A stretch of DNA of 8,773 nt from Eubacteriales bacterium (lineage in GTDB: Bacteria; Bacillota; Clostridia; Christensenellales; CAG-138). The position numbers and the translations under genes are program-made. A model generated the notes under the pieces. It was given only the letters and a program-made list of their open reading frames with translations. It was not told where the DNA came from and did not search any database. Shown one piece after another: positions 1 to 6,591 of the stretch. Each line of letters starts with the position of its first letter. Positions within the stretch are counted from its first letter, which is position 1. The stretch is from the NCBI GenBank assembly GCA_028701165.1, contig JAQVRG010000048.1:1-8773 (forward strand). The letters run 5' to 3'.

Positions 1-298
1 CACCACGAACGAAGCGCTGTTCTATCTGATGGGCAAGGGTCTCATCGTAGCGCCCTCCAAGGCGGTTAACGCCGGCGGCGTGTCCGTATCCGGCCTTGAG
101 ATGAGCCAGAACTCCGAGCGCTTGACTTGGAAGCCCGCCGAGGTTGACGAGATGCTCCACAACATCATGATCAACATCCATGCCGCTTCCGAGAAGGCCG
201 CCGAGGAAGCGGGGCTTGGCTACAATCTGGTAGCCGGCGCGAACCTCGCAGGCTTCAAGAAGGTTGCCGACGCCATGATGGCGCAGGGCATCGTCTGA
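1..298 (+). CDS. gdhA: NADP-type glutamate dehydrogenase, C-terminal end (partial)
   Basis: This is the last 98 codons of a gene that begins before the window; the frame is open from base 2 and stops at TGA 296-298. The encoded tail contains the segments LIVAPSKAVNAGGVSVSGLE and MSQNSERLTW, which match the well-conserved C-terminal region of hexameric glutamate dehydrogenases. There the NAGGV-SGLEM-QN stretch lies in the coenzyme-binding half, and a helical tail (here EVDEMLHNIMINIHAAS) packs at the end. The enzyme interconverts glutamate and 2-oxoglutarate plus ammonia in the cytoplasm. NADP specificity is inferred from overall resemblance to the bacterial GdhA type, because the Rossmann motif is outside the window. 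A terminator follows 28 bases after the stop, so the gene ends its transcription unit. Confidence 0.9.
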   Translation, partial: TTNEALFYLMGKGLIVAPSKAVNAGGVSVSGLEMSQNSERLTWKPAEVDEMLHNIMINIHAASEKAAEEAGLGYNLVAGANLAGFKKVADAMMAQGIV

Positions 299-325
299 TA
301 GAAACAGTCCCTATCATAAACCTAC

Positions 326-355
326 AAAGCCCGCCAGCTATGCTGGCGGGCTTTT
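326..355 (+). terminator. Rho-independent terminator after gdhA
   Basis: A perfect 13-bp stem (AAAGCCCGCCAGC paired with GCTGGCGGGCTTT) closes on a 3-base loop and ends in a short T run. It sits between gdhA and the tadA promoter region. The A-run on the left arm means it could also work on the other strand, but no minus-strand gene ends here. Confidence 0.9.
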
Positions 356-385
356 CACACGGTGCTGTTCGCGGACGGGAATGTA

Positions 386-394
386 TGCTATTCT
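386..394 (+). promoter_or_regulatory. Candidate extended -10 promoter for tadA
   Basis: TGCTATTCT fits the extended -10 pattern TGnTATnnT. It lies downstream of the gdhA terminator and 25 bases before the tadA ATG, so transcription would start near 401 and give a very short leader that holds only the ribosome binding site. No good -35 hexamer is found 16-18 bases upstream, as is common for extended -10 promoters. The call rests on motif and position only. Confidence 0.45.
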
Positions 395-419
395 ATAGAA
401 AACAGGGAAGGTGAAGATC

Positions 420-866
420 ATGACGGATCGTGAATACATGCTGCTTGCGCTGGAGGAGGCTAAGCTTGCCGCCGCGCAAAACGAAGTTCCTGTCGGGGCT
501 GTCTTGGCGCGTTCCGACGAGATCGTCGCGCGGGCGCATAACCTTGTGGAAGCGCGGCGGGACGCGACCGCGCATGCGGAGCTTCTATGCCTGCGCGCAG
601 GCATAGAAAAGCTGCAAAGCAAATGGCTGACGGATTGCACGCTCTATGTCACGTTGGAGCCCTGCGCCATGTGCGCCGGCGCGATGGTCAGCGTACGCCT
701 TGGCCGGCTTGTGTTTGGCACGTTCGACGAGCGCTGCGGCTGCTGCGGCTCGGCGCTCGATCTTGTGACGGACGCGTTCTACCATACCGTCCCCACCGTC
801 GGCGGGCTGATGGAGGAGGCATGCGCTTCCCTGCTTACGGATTTCTTCAAAAGCAGGCGCGTATAA
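420..866 (+). CDS. tadA: tRNA-specific adenosine deaminase TadA
   Basis: The 148-residue product is a zinc deaminase of the cytidine/deoxycytidylate deaminase superfamily. The family converts adenosine 34 to inosine in the anticodon of tRNA-Arg(ACG), which allows wobble decoding of CGN codons. Visible motifs are H52-A-E54 (zinc ligand and proton-shuttling glutamate) and P81-C82-A-M-C85 (the PCxxC zinc ligands), in the expected order and spacing. The segment NEVPVGAVL near the N-terminus is also typical. The ATG at 420 is chosen because AAGG at 408-411 lies 8 bases upstream; a GTG in the same frame at 411 would overlap that site. Length is normal for TadA. The gene stands alone between two terminators. 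A cysteine-rich patch, RCGCCGSALDL, follows the zinc site; similar CGAAGS-like segments occur in TadA homologues. A perfect palindrome lies inside the reading frame (583-608). Confidence 0.95.
   Translation: MTDREYMLLALEEAKLAAAQNEVPVGAVLARSDEIVARAHNLVEARRDATAHAELLCLRAGIEKLQSKWLTDCTLYVTLEPCAMCAGAMVSVRLGRLVFGTFDERCGCCGSALDLVTDAFYHTVPTVGGLMEEACASLLTDFFKSRRV
583..608. repeat. Perfect 26-bp palindrome inside tadA
   Basis: TTCTATGCCTGCG (583-595) is followed at once by its exact reverse complement (596-608). The symmetry continues beyond it: AGCTT to the left can pair with AAGCT to the right across two extra A residues. It encodes residues around LLCLRAGIEK just after the HAE motif, so it is in coding sequence and has no T run after it. 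Confidence 0.9.
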
Positions 867-892
867 CGCCCGCATCTACAGCCAAAATAGCC

Positions 893-931
893 GACGCCGA
901 CCTTTCACCCAAGGCCGGCGTCTTGTTTCTT
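893..931 (+). terminator. Rho-independent terminator after tadA
   Basis: GACGCCG (893-899) pairs with CGGCGTC (916-922). After one A-C mismatch, CCTT (901-904) pairs with AAGG (911-914) around the loop TCACCC. TTGTTTCTT follows. It lies 27 bases after the tadA stop. Bases 932-1062 after it contain no gene that I can support. Confidence 0.8.
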
Positions 932-1062
932 GGAGGTTTTAGGAAAAATCAGGAAGGAATAAACACTTGAGCTAATGCTCTTCTCTCATCTCGCACGCTT
1001 AGTATAGCAAAGGAATGTGGCGAAAACATGTGCATGATTTGAAGGATTCGCAAGCAAAGTAT

Positions 1063-1087
1063 GAATAAAAATCACACGGCTGCGTGT
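1063..1087 (-). terminator. Weak candidate terminator after the amidohydrolase gene
   Basis: Read on the minus strand, ACACG-CAGC-CGTGT (1087 to 1074) is followed by GATTTTTATTC. It begins 5 bases after the amidohydrolase stop codon. The stem is only 5 bp, so it is a modest terminator at best, but the position and T-rich tail fit. Confidence 0.5.
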
Positions 1088-1091
1088 ACGG

Positions 1092-2642
1092 CTATCGCCC
1101 ATATACGGGCTCGCCGTCCAAAAACACGGTTTGTATGCCCTCCGCCGTCAGGTTTGCGTCCCGATACGTCGCCCGATCCCTAAGCGCCGCGTAGTCCATC
1201 AGCACCAAATCCGCAGCCAGCCCCGGGCGAATCGCGCCGCGGTCAAAAAGGCCCAGCCGCGAAGCGGGCAAACCCGTCATGCGGCGCACCATCTCCTCAA
1301 GCGTAAATATCCCCTTTTCCTTTACATAATAGCAAATGGCACGCGGGAAGGCGCCGAACGCACGCGGATGGCCGTTCTCGTTCTCTCGGCCGAGCAGCCC
1401 GTCCGTACCGATAACGCTGTGCGGGTATTGTGCGATCGCAAGCAGGTCCTCCTCGCACATGTGAAAATAGACCCCCAGCCCCAAGCCTTCGTTCCGGCAC
1501 AGTATCTCGATATAGGCGTCAAACGGGTCCTGCCCCGTCTTTTTTGCATACGCCGCGATCGTCATGCCTTCCGCGTCCTTGAAAAAGGGGCAGGCGGCCA
1601 CCATCACGCCATCAAACCCGCCGCTGTTATAAACGTAGTTGTCGTAATCGCTCTGTACGCTCATTTCTTCGCGGATGGCACGAAGCGCCGCAGGGTCGCG
1701 CAAATAGCGGCACAGGGCTTCCATGCCGTCTTTGCGGTATCGCGGCGGTATGGAAACGTTGAGCGAGGTCTGTCCCGCCAAATACGGATAATGATCCACC
1801 GTAAGATGCACGCCGCGCGCGATCGCCTCGTCGAACCTTTTTAAAATGCGCGCCGGTTTTCCCCAGTTTTGCCGTCCCGCCGCCTTGAAGTGGCTGATAA
1901 AAACGGGCACGTCCGCGCGCGCGGCGCACAGCAGCGCCTCGTCCTCCGCCTCCTCCACGCGGTTGCTTTCATCCCGCACATGCGTAGCGTACATGCCGCC
2001 GCAATCGTGCACGACGCGAAGAAGCTCGATCAGCTCCTCCGTCTGCCCGTAACAGCCCGGCGCATACACAAGGCCGGAGGAAAGCCCCAGAGAGCCGCCC
2101 TCCATCGCCTCCCGAAGAAGCGTTTGCATCGCTTGCATCTGCGCGCGCGTCGGTTTTTCCGCGTTATAGCCCATCACGGCAAGGCGCAATGCGCCATGCC
2201 CCGTAAAATACTCCGTTTTGGGTTTTCGCGGTATGGCGTTTGCATACGCGCGATAGGCGCTGTAGCTTTCCAATGCCTCCACGGGCGGCACGCTGGGGCA
2301 GGGGGCTATGCCGCTTACGAAACGGATGTGCCGCTGCATATCGCGCGTATCCGCCGGCCACATGCTCACGCCGCACTGTCCCGCCGCCTGCGTGGTGATC
2401 CCTTGGGAAAACTTGCTTAACGCCGAAAACGCGCTTTGCAGCATCAGATCGCCGTGAGAATGCGCGTCGATAAAGCCCGGCGTCAGCGTAAGGCCGGACG
2501 CGTCGAGCAGCTCCGCTTCGATGGGCACGGTTCTGCCGCCCTTTGTTACGTCCGCGATCCTTCCGTGCTCGATCAGCACATCGCCCAGAAAGGCGGGTGC
2601 ACCCGTCCCGTCGATGATGTTTACGTTTTGAATCAGCTTCAT
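1092..2642 (-). CDS. N-acyl-D-amino-acid deacylase-like amidohydrolase
   Basis: The 516-residue product is a metal-dependent amidohydrolase of the D-aminoacylase type. That family hydrolyses N-acyl-D-amino acids to the D-amino acid plus a carboxylate; related members act on other cyclic or acylated amides, so the exact substrate is uncertain. The visible layout is a small N-terminal beta part (LIQNVNIIDGTG), then GFIDAHSHGD with H61 and H63. G-Q-C90-G follows, the equivalent of the metal-binding Cys of D-aminoacylases. T-H221-VRDE, S-H251-FK and G-T-D414-G carry the further ligands and the catalytic Asp. HPRAFGAFPR (425-434) is a family hallmark. The C-terminus RPGLAADLVLMD closes the beta-sandwich. 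There is no signal peptide, so it is cytoplasmic. Start: the ATG at 2642 opens the conserved MKLIQNVNIIDG. A TTG at 2681 in the same frame would place the promoter inside the gene. No Shine-Dalgarno precedes the ATG (see the promoter entry). Confidence 0.85.
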   Translation of the reverse strand: MKLIQNVNIIDGTGAPAFLGDVLIEHGRIADVTKGGRTVPIEAELLDASGLTLTPGFIDAHSHGDLMLQSAFSALSKFSQGITTQAAGQCGVSMWPADTRDMQRHIRFVSGIAPCPSVPPVEALESYSAYRAYANAIPRKPKTEYFTGHGALRLAVMGYNAEKPTRAQMQAMQTLLREAMEGGSLGLSSGLVYAPGCYGQTEELIELLRVVHDCGGMYATHVRDESNRVEEAEDEALLCAARADVPVFISHFKAAGRQNWGKPARILKRFDEAIARGVHLTVDHYPYLAGQTSLNVSIPPRYRKDGMEALCRYLRDPAALRAIREEMSVQSDYDNYVYNSGGFDGVMVAACPFFKDAEGMTIAAYAKKTGQDPFDAYIEILCRNEGLGLGVYFHMCEEDLLAIAQYPHSVIGTDGLLGRENENGHPRAFGAFPRAICYYVKEKGIFTLEEMVRRMTGLPASRLGLFDRGAIRPGLAADLVLMDYAALRDRATYRDANLTAEGIQTVFLDGEPVYGR

Positions 2643-2648
2643 GGGAAA

Positions 2649-2677
2649 ACCATAGACCCATGCGCGTTCTTTGTCAA
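2649..2677 (-). promoter_or_regulatory. Consensus promoter of the amidohydrolase gene, possibly giving a leaderless mRNA
   Basis: On the minus strand a perfect TTGACA (2677-2672) is followed by exactly 17 bases and TATGGT (2654-2649, four of six consensus bases including TAT and the final T). Six bases, TTTCCC, separate the -10 from the ATG at 2642. A start at the usual 6-8 bases after the -10 would fall on or beside the A of the start codon. The promoter follows directly after the leuS terminator, so the amidohydrolase can be transcribed independently of leuS. Confidence 0.75.
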
Positions 2678-2688
2678 GCAACGCATAT

Positions 2689-2720
2689 AAAAAAACGGAC
2701 GCGCCTCTCTGCGCGTCCGT
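2689..2720 (-). terminator. Rho-independent terminator after leuS
   Basis: On the minus strand ACGGACGCGC (2720-2711) pairs perfectly with GCGCGTCCGT (2704-2695) around a 6-base loop (AGAGAG), followed by a run of T residues ending at 2689. It lies 25 bases after the leuS stop and separates leuS from the amidohydrolase promoter. Confidence 0.92.
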
Positions 2721-2745
2721 CCAAGTTACCGCCGATGCGATTTGT

Positions 2746-5160
2746 TCAAGCTACTACGATATTGACGATATTTTTTACCACGATGACCTTTCGGACGGTC
2801 TTACCCTCCACAAAGGGTTTTACGTCCTCTTGCGCAAGCGCTTTTTCCTCCACCTGCGCCTTATCCATGCCCGCCGGAAGAAGGATGCGTCCGCGTATCC
2901 GGCCGTTGACCTGAATACCGTATTCGATACTGTCCTCCACCAAGGCGCTCTCGTCCCATGTCGGCCACGCCGTTTCGTAAAGCGGCTCGGCGCTTCCCAC
3001 AAGCTCGTTGAGCTCCTCGCAGATGTGCGGCGCGACGGGAGAAAGCAGCGTAAGGAGAATGTGGAACTCCGTGCGGCTGATGCTGCCCTTCGTATAAATA
3101 TCGTTCACCATGGTCATCATCTGCGCGATGGCCGTGTTGTACTTCATGGCCTCGTAGTCCTCGCTCACCTTTTTGACGGTGTAGTTGACCACGCGCTTCA
3201 TATCCTCGGTAATGCCGTCTGCGTCGTTAAGCATATCCTGCAAACGCCACACGCGCTCAAGGAACCTGCGGCAGCCGCGCGCGCCTGTGGTGCTCCACGG
3301 GATGGGCTGGTCGAACGCGCCCATGAACATCTCATAGAGGCGGAAGCTGTCGGCTCCCATTTCCGCCACAACGTCGTCGGGATTGATGACGTTGCCGCGG
3401 GATTTGGACATCTTTTCGCCGTTCTCGCCGAGTATCATGCCGTGGCTGGTGCGCTTCTGGTACGGCTCGGGCGTAGGCACAGCGCCGATATCATACAGGA
3501 ACTTATGCCAGAAACGGGAATACAGCAGATGCAGCGTCGTGTGCTCCATGCCGCCGTTGTACCAATCGACGGGCATCCAGTATTCCAAGGCTTCCTTACT
3601 CGCAAGCTCCTTATCGTTATGCGGGTCGCAATAGCGAAGGAAATACCAGCTTGAACCGGCCCAGTTGGGCATGGTGTCGGTCTCGCGCTCGGCGGGGCCT
3701 CCGCAGTGCGGGCAGGTGGTCTTGATCCAATCCGTCGCGCGGGCAAGTGCCGAGGAACCGTCGTCCGTGGGCTGATAATCCTCGATCTCGGGCAGCACCA
3801 AGGGCAGCTCCTCATAGGGGATGGGCACCCAGCCGCATTTCTCGCAGTGCACCAGCGGGATCGGCTCGCCCCAGTAGCGCTGGCGGGTAAACACCCAGTC
3901 GCGCAGCTTATAGTTGACCTTGCGCGTGCCAATACCCTTCTTTTCAAGCCAATCGATCATCTTGGCGATCGCGTCCTTGACCTCCAAGCCGTTTAGGAAA
4001 TCCGAGTTCACCAAAACGCCGCTGGCAACGTCCGTGAACACCTCTTCCTGTACGTTCTTGCCGCCCGCAACCACCTCGATGATGGGCAGGTTGAATTTCT
4101 TTGCAAAATCCCAGTCGCGCTCATCGTGCGCGGGAACAGCCATGATCGCGCCCGTGCCGTAGCCCATGAGGACGTAGTCCGCCACCCATACGGGAATGGG
4201 CTGATTGTTTACGGGGTTGACCGCCGTGACGCCCTCAAGGGGCACGCCGGTCTTTTCCTTATTCAGCTCGCTGCGTTCGAAATCGGACTTGCGCGCCGCT
4301 TCCTTTTGATATGCGCGCACGGCGTCCATGTTGGTGATCTTGTCCCGCATGGCGTCGATCAAGGGATGCTCCGGGGACACGACCATGTATGTCGCGCCAA
4401 AGAGCGTATCGCAGCGCGTGGTGTAAACCTTCAAGCCCTCGGGATAGCCCTCGATGGGGAACACGACCTCCGCGCCCTCGCTGCGGCCGATCCAGTTTTT
4501 CTGCTGAATCTTGACGCGCTCGATAAAGTCCACGCCGTCCAGATCATCGATCAGGCGCTGCGCGTATTCGGTGATCTTGAGCATCCACTGGGAACGCACC
4601 TTTTGTACTACAGTACCGCCGCAGCGTTCGCACACGCCGTCCACCACCTCTTCATTCGCCAAACCCACCTTGCAGGAGGTGCAGAAGTTGATGGGGATCT
4701 CGGCTTTATAGGCAAGACCTTTTTCATAGAGCTTCAGGAAGATCCACTGCGTCCACTTATAATAGCTTGGATCGGTGGTGTTGACCTCGCGGCTCCAATC
4801 GAAGGAGAAGCCGAGGCGCTTGAGCTGCCCGCGGAAAAGATTGACGTTATCCTCTGTCACCTTGCGCGGATGCACGCCCGTTTTGATGGCGTAGTTCTCC
4901 GTTGGCAGGCCGAACGCGTCCCAGCCGATGGGATAGAGCACGTTGTAGCCCTCCATGCGCCGTTTGCGCGCGATGATATCCATAGCGGTGTTGGAGCGCG
5001 GGTGCCCCACATGCAGACCCATACCGGACGGATACGGGAACTCGATCAGGGGATAGAACTTCGGCATGGTATAGTCGTCCTTGGCCTCGAAGCAGTGCGC
5101 TTCCTCCCATTTCTTCTGCCACTTGGCCTCTACCGCATCATGATCATATCTTTGCGACAT
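2746..5160 (-). CDS. leuS: Leucyl-tRNA synthetase
   Basis: The 804-residue class I aminoacyl-tRNA synthetase charges tRNA-Leu with leucine using ATP in the cytoplasm. In order there are: FPYPSGMGLHVGH with the HIGH-type signature H50-V-G-H53; a Cys cluster C160/C163 and C177/C180 (CTSC, CERC) of the zinc-binding insertion; the CP1 editing domain from about 224 to 420, with TTRCDTLFGAT near 247 and GTGAIMAVPAHDERDWDF with D346 for hydrolysis of mischarged tRNA; a second Cys pair set near 439-486; SSWYFLRY near 503; and KMSKS at 583-587. A helical anticodon-binding region and a small C-terminal domain (VNGRIRGR, near 751) finish it. Length is that of Firmicutes LeuS. The editing threonine motif has Cys where TTRPDT is the common form, a variant I regard as tolerated. 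The start is decided by GGAGGAGG (5176-5169) 8 bases before the ATG. Expression is governed by the T-box leader. Confidence 0.98.
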   Translation of the reverse strand: MSQRYDHDAVEAKWQKKWEEAHCFEAKDDYTMPKFYPLIEFPYPSGMGLHVGHPRSNTAMDIIARKRRMEGYNVLYPIGWDAFGLPTENYAIKTGVHPRKVTEDNVNLFRGQLKRLGFSFDWSREVNTTDPSYYKWTQWIFLKLYEKGLAYKAEIPINFCTSCKVGLANEEVVDGVCERCGGTVVQKVRSQWMLKITEYAQRLIDDLDGVDFIERVKIQQKNWIGRSEGAEVVFPIEGYPEGLKVYTTRCDTLFGATYMVVSPEHPLIDAMRDKITNMDAVRAYQKEAARKSDFERSELNKEKTGVPLEGVTAVNPVNNQPIPVWVADYVLMGYGTGAIMAVPAHDERDWDFAKKFNLPIIEVVAGGKNVQEEVFTDVASGVLVNSDFLNGLEVKDAIAKMIDWLEKKGIGTRKVNYKLRDWVFTRQRYWGEPIPLVHCEKCGWVPIPYEELPLVLPEIEDYQPTDDGSSALARATDWIKTTCPHCGGPAERETDTMPNWAGSSWYFLRYCDPHNDKELASKEALEYWMPVDWYNGGMEHTTLHLLYSRFWHKFLYDIGAVPTPEPYQKRTSHGMILGENGEKMSKSRGNVINPDDVVAEMGADSFRLYEMFMGAFDQPIPWSTTGARGCRRFLERVWRLQDMLNDADGITEDMKRVVNYTVKKVSEDYEAMKYNTAIAQMMTMVNDIYTKGSISRTEFHILLTLLSPVAPHICEELNELVGSAEPLYETAWPTWDESALVEDSIEYGIQVNGRIRGRILLPAGMDKAQVEEKALAQEDVKPFVEGKTVRKVIVVKNIVNIVVA

Positions 5161-5209
5161 AGAGAAAACCTCCTCCGTTGAATTTCGTTATTTGCGCGCG
5201 CCTGCGCAT

Positions 5210-5243
5210 AAAAAAGCCCTCGTCTCCATCAAGAGACGAAGGC
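5210..5243 (-). terminator. Terminator hairpin of the leuS T-box
   Basis: GCCTTCGTCTC (5243-5233) pairs with GAGACGAGGGC (5226-5216) over 11 bp with one T-G pair and a 6-base loop, then six T residues (5215-5210). Its 5' arm is the same stretch used as the 3' arm of the antiterminator, so the two folds exclude each other. Confidence 0.93.
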
Positions 5244-5445
5244 ATAAACCTCCGCGGTACCACTCTCGTTGCGGAAAAAACTCCGCCACTCGAATCCCAT
5301 AACGCAGGACATGCGGCGCGGCTTACTTCCGTTCGGCCGCACGGCTCCGCGACGAGCTTCGGTACTTTGCCACGCTGCCTCGCACCCGCCGGCAGCTCTC
5401 TTTGGCGGCTAAAATTCCTACTGTTTCGCTTCAACGCCTATATGC
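5210..5445 (-). promoter_or_regulatory. T-box riboswitch (tRNA-Leu sensing) of leuS
   Basis: The leader has the hallmarks of a T-box in order on the minus strand. The 5' specifier-loop motif AGTA lies at 5422-5419. The distal Stem I hairpin is CTGCC/GGCAG (5395-5391 with 5379-5375), closing the canonical-looking loop GGCGGGTGCGA. GAAG precedes the specifier CTC (5356-5354), a leucine codon. The T-box sequence AGAGTGGTACCGCGG is at 5266-5252. The antiterminator can be drawn fully: CGAGAG (5268-5263) pairs with CTCTTG (5235-5230), GCGGAGG (5255-5249) pairs with CCTTCGT (5242-5236, with G-U pairs), leaving the 7-base bulge TGGTACC. The first four bulge bases, UGGU, complement ACCA, which agrees with the A73 discriminator of tRNA-Leu. 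Uncharged tRNA-Leu would favour this form and block the terminator that shares its 3' arm. Confidence 0.95.
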
Positions 5446-5450
5446 GTGTT

Positions 5451-5480
5451 AGTATAGCGCTTTCACACGAGCCTTGTCAA
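5451..5480 (-). promoter_or_regulatory. Promoter of the T-box-leuS transcript
   Basis: TTGACA (5480-5475), an 18-base spacer and TATACT (5456-5451) on the minus strand. Transcription would begin near 5444, just before the T-box Stem I, giving a leader of about 285 bases ahead of the leuS ATG. Confidence 0.85.
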
Positions 5481-5639
5481 GCTTGGTTTCGCATCTTTTG
5501 CCAGCCCGCAAGCGGCGAACGCAAAGCGGGATATGTATTGGAAACATTGTGTTAATTTTACTGCCCGCGCAAGGAAAGCCCAGGGCATAAACGCCCATAT
5601 TCCCGCCTTTTTCAACAGCGGCGCACGAAAATGGCTTTG
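5481..5639. other. Divergent spacer with no supported feature
   Basis: This lies between the two divergent TTGACA promoters of leuS and the SGNH operon. It has short GC-rich inverted stretches (for example GGGC-ATAAAC-GCCC at 5582-5595) but no convincing gene, operator or RNA. A 65-codon minus-strand frame (5449-5646) overlaps both promoters, has no ribosome binding site and resembles no family I know, so I leave it out. Confidence 0.5.
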
Positions 5640-5668
5640 TTGACAAGCGCAGGGCGTATTGATAGAAT
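5640..5668 (+). promoter_or_regulatory. Promoter of the SGNH-DUF4358-SGNH operon
   Basis: A perfect TTGACA (5640-5645), a 17-base spacer and TAGAAT (5663-5668, five of six consensus bases). The start would be near 5675, leaving a leader of roughly 28 bases that contains the ribosome binding site AGGAG (5693-5697). No internal promoter is evident downstream, so the three genes that follow are probably one transcript. Confidence 0.85.
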
Positions 5669-5702
5669 CAACGCAAGTATTGAATCACTTGCAGGAGTAT
5701 AT

Positions 5703-6587
5703 ATGAAGGCGTTTTTGCGTTGTATCGCGGTCGTTGTCCTTGCGTTTGCCATGCTGCTTTCCCTGATTGGCTGTTCCGCGCCCACGGCGGTTGAAGCTAT
5801 ACCCGTAGCCGTTCCGGCCAATACGGCTGTCGCCCCGTCCAACACGCCGGCCGCCGCGCCCACTGCGACCGCAGCCGTTGCAACGCCCGCGCCTACGGCG
5901 ACGCCCGCGCCGCCCCCGCCCGGCGACCGCTTCTATGACGCTTTTTTCGACGACGCGGTCTTCGTCGGCGATTCCATTACGCAGGGCTTGCAGAATTATG
6001 TGATTCATCTGCGCAAGGATACCCCCTCGCTTTTAGGCACGGCGCGTTTCGCCGCGGCCAAGAGCTTCAATCTGGAGCGCGCGTGTTTTAGAAAAGCGCC
6101 CAGCGACGGCGCGCTGCGCTATAAGGGCAAGGCCATGACCATACCGGGTATCATGACGGCCATGGATGTTCATACTGTATACATTATGCTGGGTGTAAAC
6201 GATTGGGCGGGGTCGCACATCGACGACTGCATCGAAAACTACGCCACCCTCATCGCGCGCATCCTCGAAGCCGTCCCCGACGCCGTCATCTATGTGCAGT
6301 CCTGCACGCCGGTAACGCAAAAGGGCGAGAAGGCAAAGCTCACCAACGTAGGTTTGGACGCTTTCAACGTATCCCTGCGCGCGCTTTGCGAGCAAACCGG
6401 CGCGCGCTATGTGGATATCTCGACCGCCCTTAAGGACGAAACGAATTGCCTCAATCCCGCTTATTCCTCCGATAATTACGTGCATATGTCCAAGGAGGGC
6501 GCCGAGGCTTGGATCGGGGCGCTGTACCAATACGCTTATGAAGCATATGTCTCCGGCGCATGGGAAGGCCCGGAGGAAAGGAATTAA
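5703..6587 (+). CDS. Lipoprotein SGNH/GDSL-type hydrolase
   Basis: The 294-residue product has a lipoprotein signal peptide ending in LIGC, so it should be lipidated on C24 and held on the outer face of the membrane. A Pro/Ala/Thr-rich linker of about 50 residues follows, of the kind that spans the cell wall. The catalytic domain begins near 75: block I is VFVGDSITQG with nucleophile S91, block III is MLGVND (N166), and block V is SSDNYVHMS with H261. SGNH enzymes are esterases that often remove acetyl or other acyl groups from sugars or peptidoglycan; the substrate cannot be read here. The start at 5703 is set by AGGAG five bases upstream and by the signal peptide; the frame extends further upstream but that part overlaps the promoter. 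It is the first gene of the operon; the next gene starts 4 bases after its stop. Related to the two other SGNH genes in the window. Confidence 0.88.
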   Translation: MKAFLRCIAVVVLAFAMLLSLIGCSAPTAVEAIPVAVPANTAVAPSNTPAAAPTATAAVATPAPTATPAPPPPGDRFYDAFFDDAVFVGDSITQGLQNYVIHLRKDTPSLLGTARFAAAKSFNLERACFRKAPSDGALRYKGKAMTIPGIMTAMDVHTVYIMLGVNDWAGSHIDDCIENYATLIARILEAVPDAVIYVQSCTPVTQKGEKAKLTNVGLDAFNVSLRALCEQTGARYVDISTALKDETNCLNPAYSSDNYVHMSKEGAEAWIGALYQYAYEAYVSGAWEGPEERN

Positions 6588-6591
6588 GTTT

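Noticed and set aside
411..419. GTG at 411 as an earlier start of tadA
   Set aside because: It overlaps the Shine-Dalgarno-like GGGAAGG; the ATG at 420 has ideal spacing and gives the usual TadA N-terminus.
1131..1844. Plus-strand open frame of 237 codons
   Set aside because: It lies antisense to the amidohydrolase, is very rich in Arg, His and Ala, and matches no family I recognise; a shadow of GC-rich coding sequence.
2643..2681. TTG at 2681 as an earlier start of the amidohydrolase
   Set aside because: The extra 13 codons coincide with a TTGACA-17-TATGGT promoter, and the family N-terminus begins at the ATG at 2642.
2671..3654. Plus-strand open frame of 327 codons
   Set aside because: It is antisense to leuS and runs through the leuS terminator; its composition is typical of an antisense shadow.
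4126..5181. Plus-strand open frame of 351 codons
   Set aside because: It is antisense to the 5' half of leuS and its ribosome binding site; leuS is unambiguous on the other strand.
5144..5555. Open frames across the leuS leader on both strands
   Set aside because: The stretch is explained by the T-box RNA and its promoter; the frames have no ribosome binding site or family resemblance.
5631..5702. ATG at 5631 as an earlier start of the first SGNH protein
   Set aside because: The extension overlaps the -35 and -10 elements and would bury the lipoprotein signal peptide; the ATG at 5703 has AGGAG upstream.
5830..5925. GC-rich low-complexity DNA that might be a tandem repeat
   Set aside because: It is the coding sequence of the Pro/Ala/Thr linker; the units are irregular and there is no fixed repeat length.
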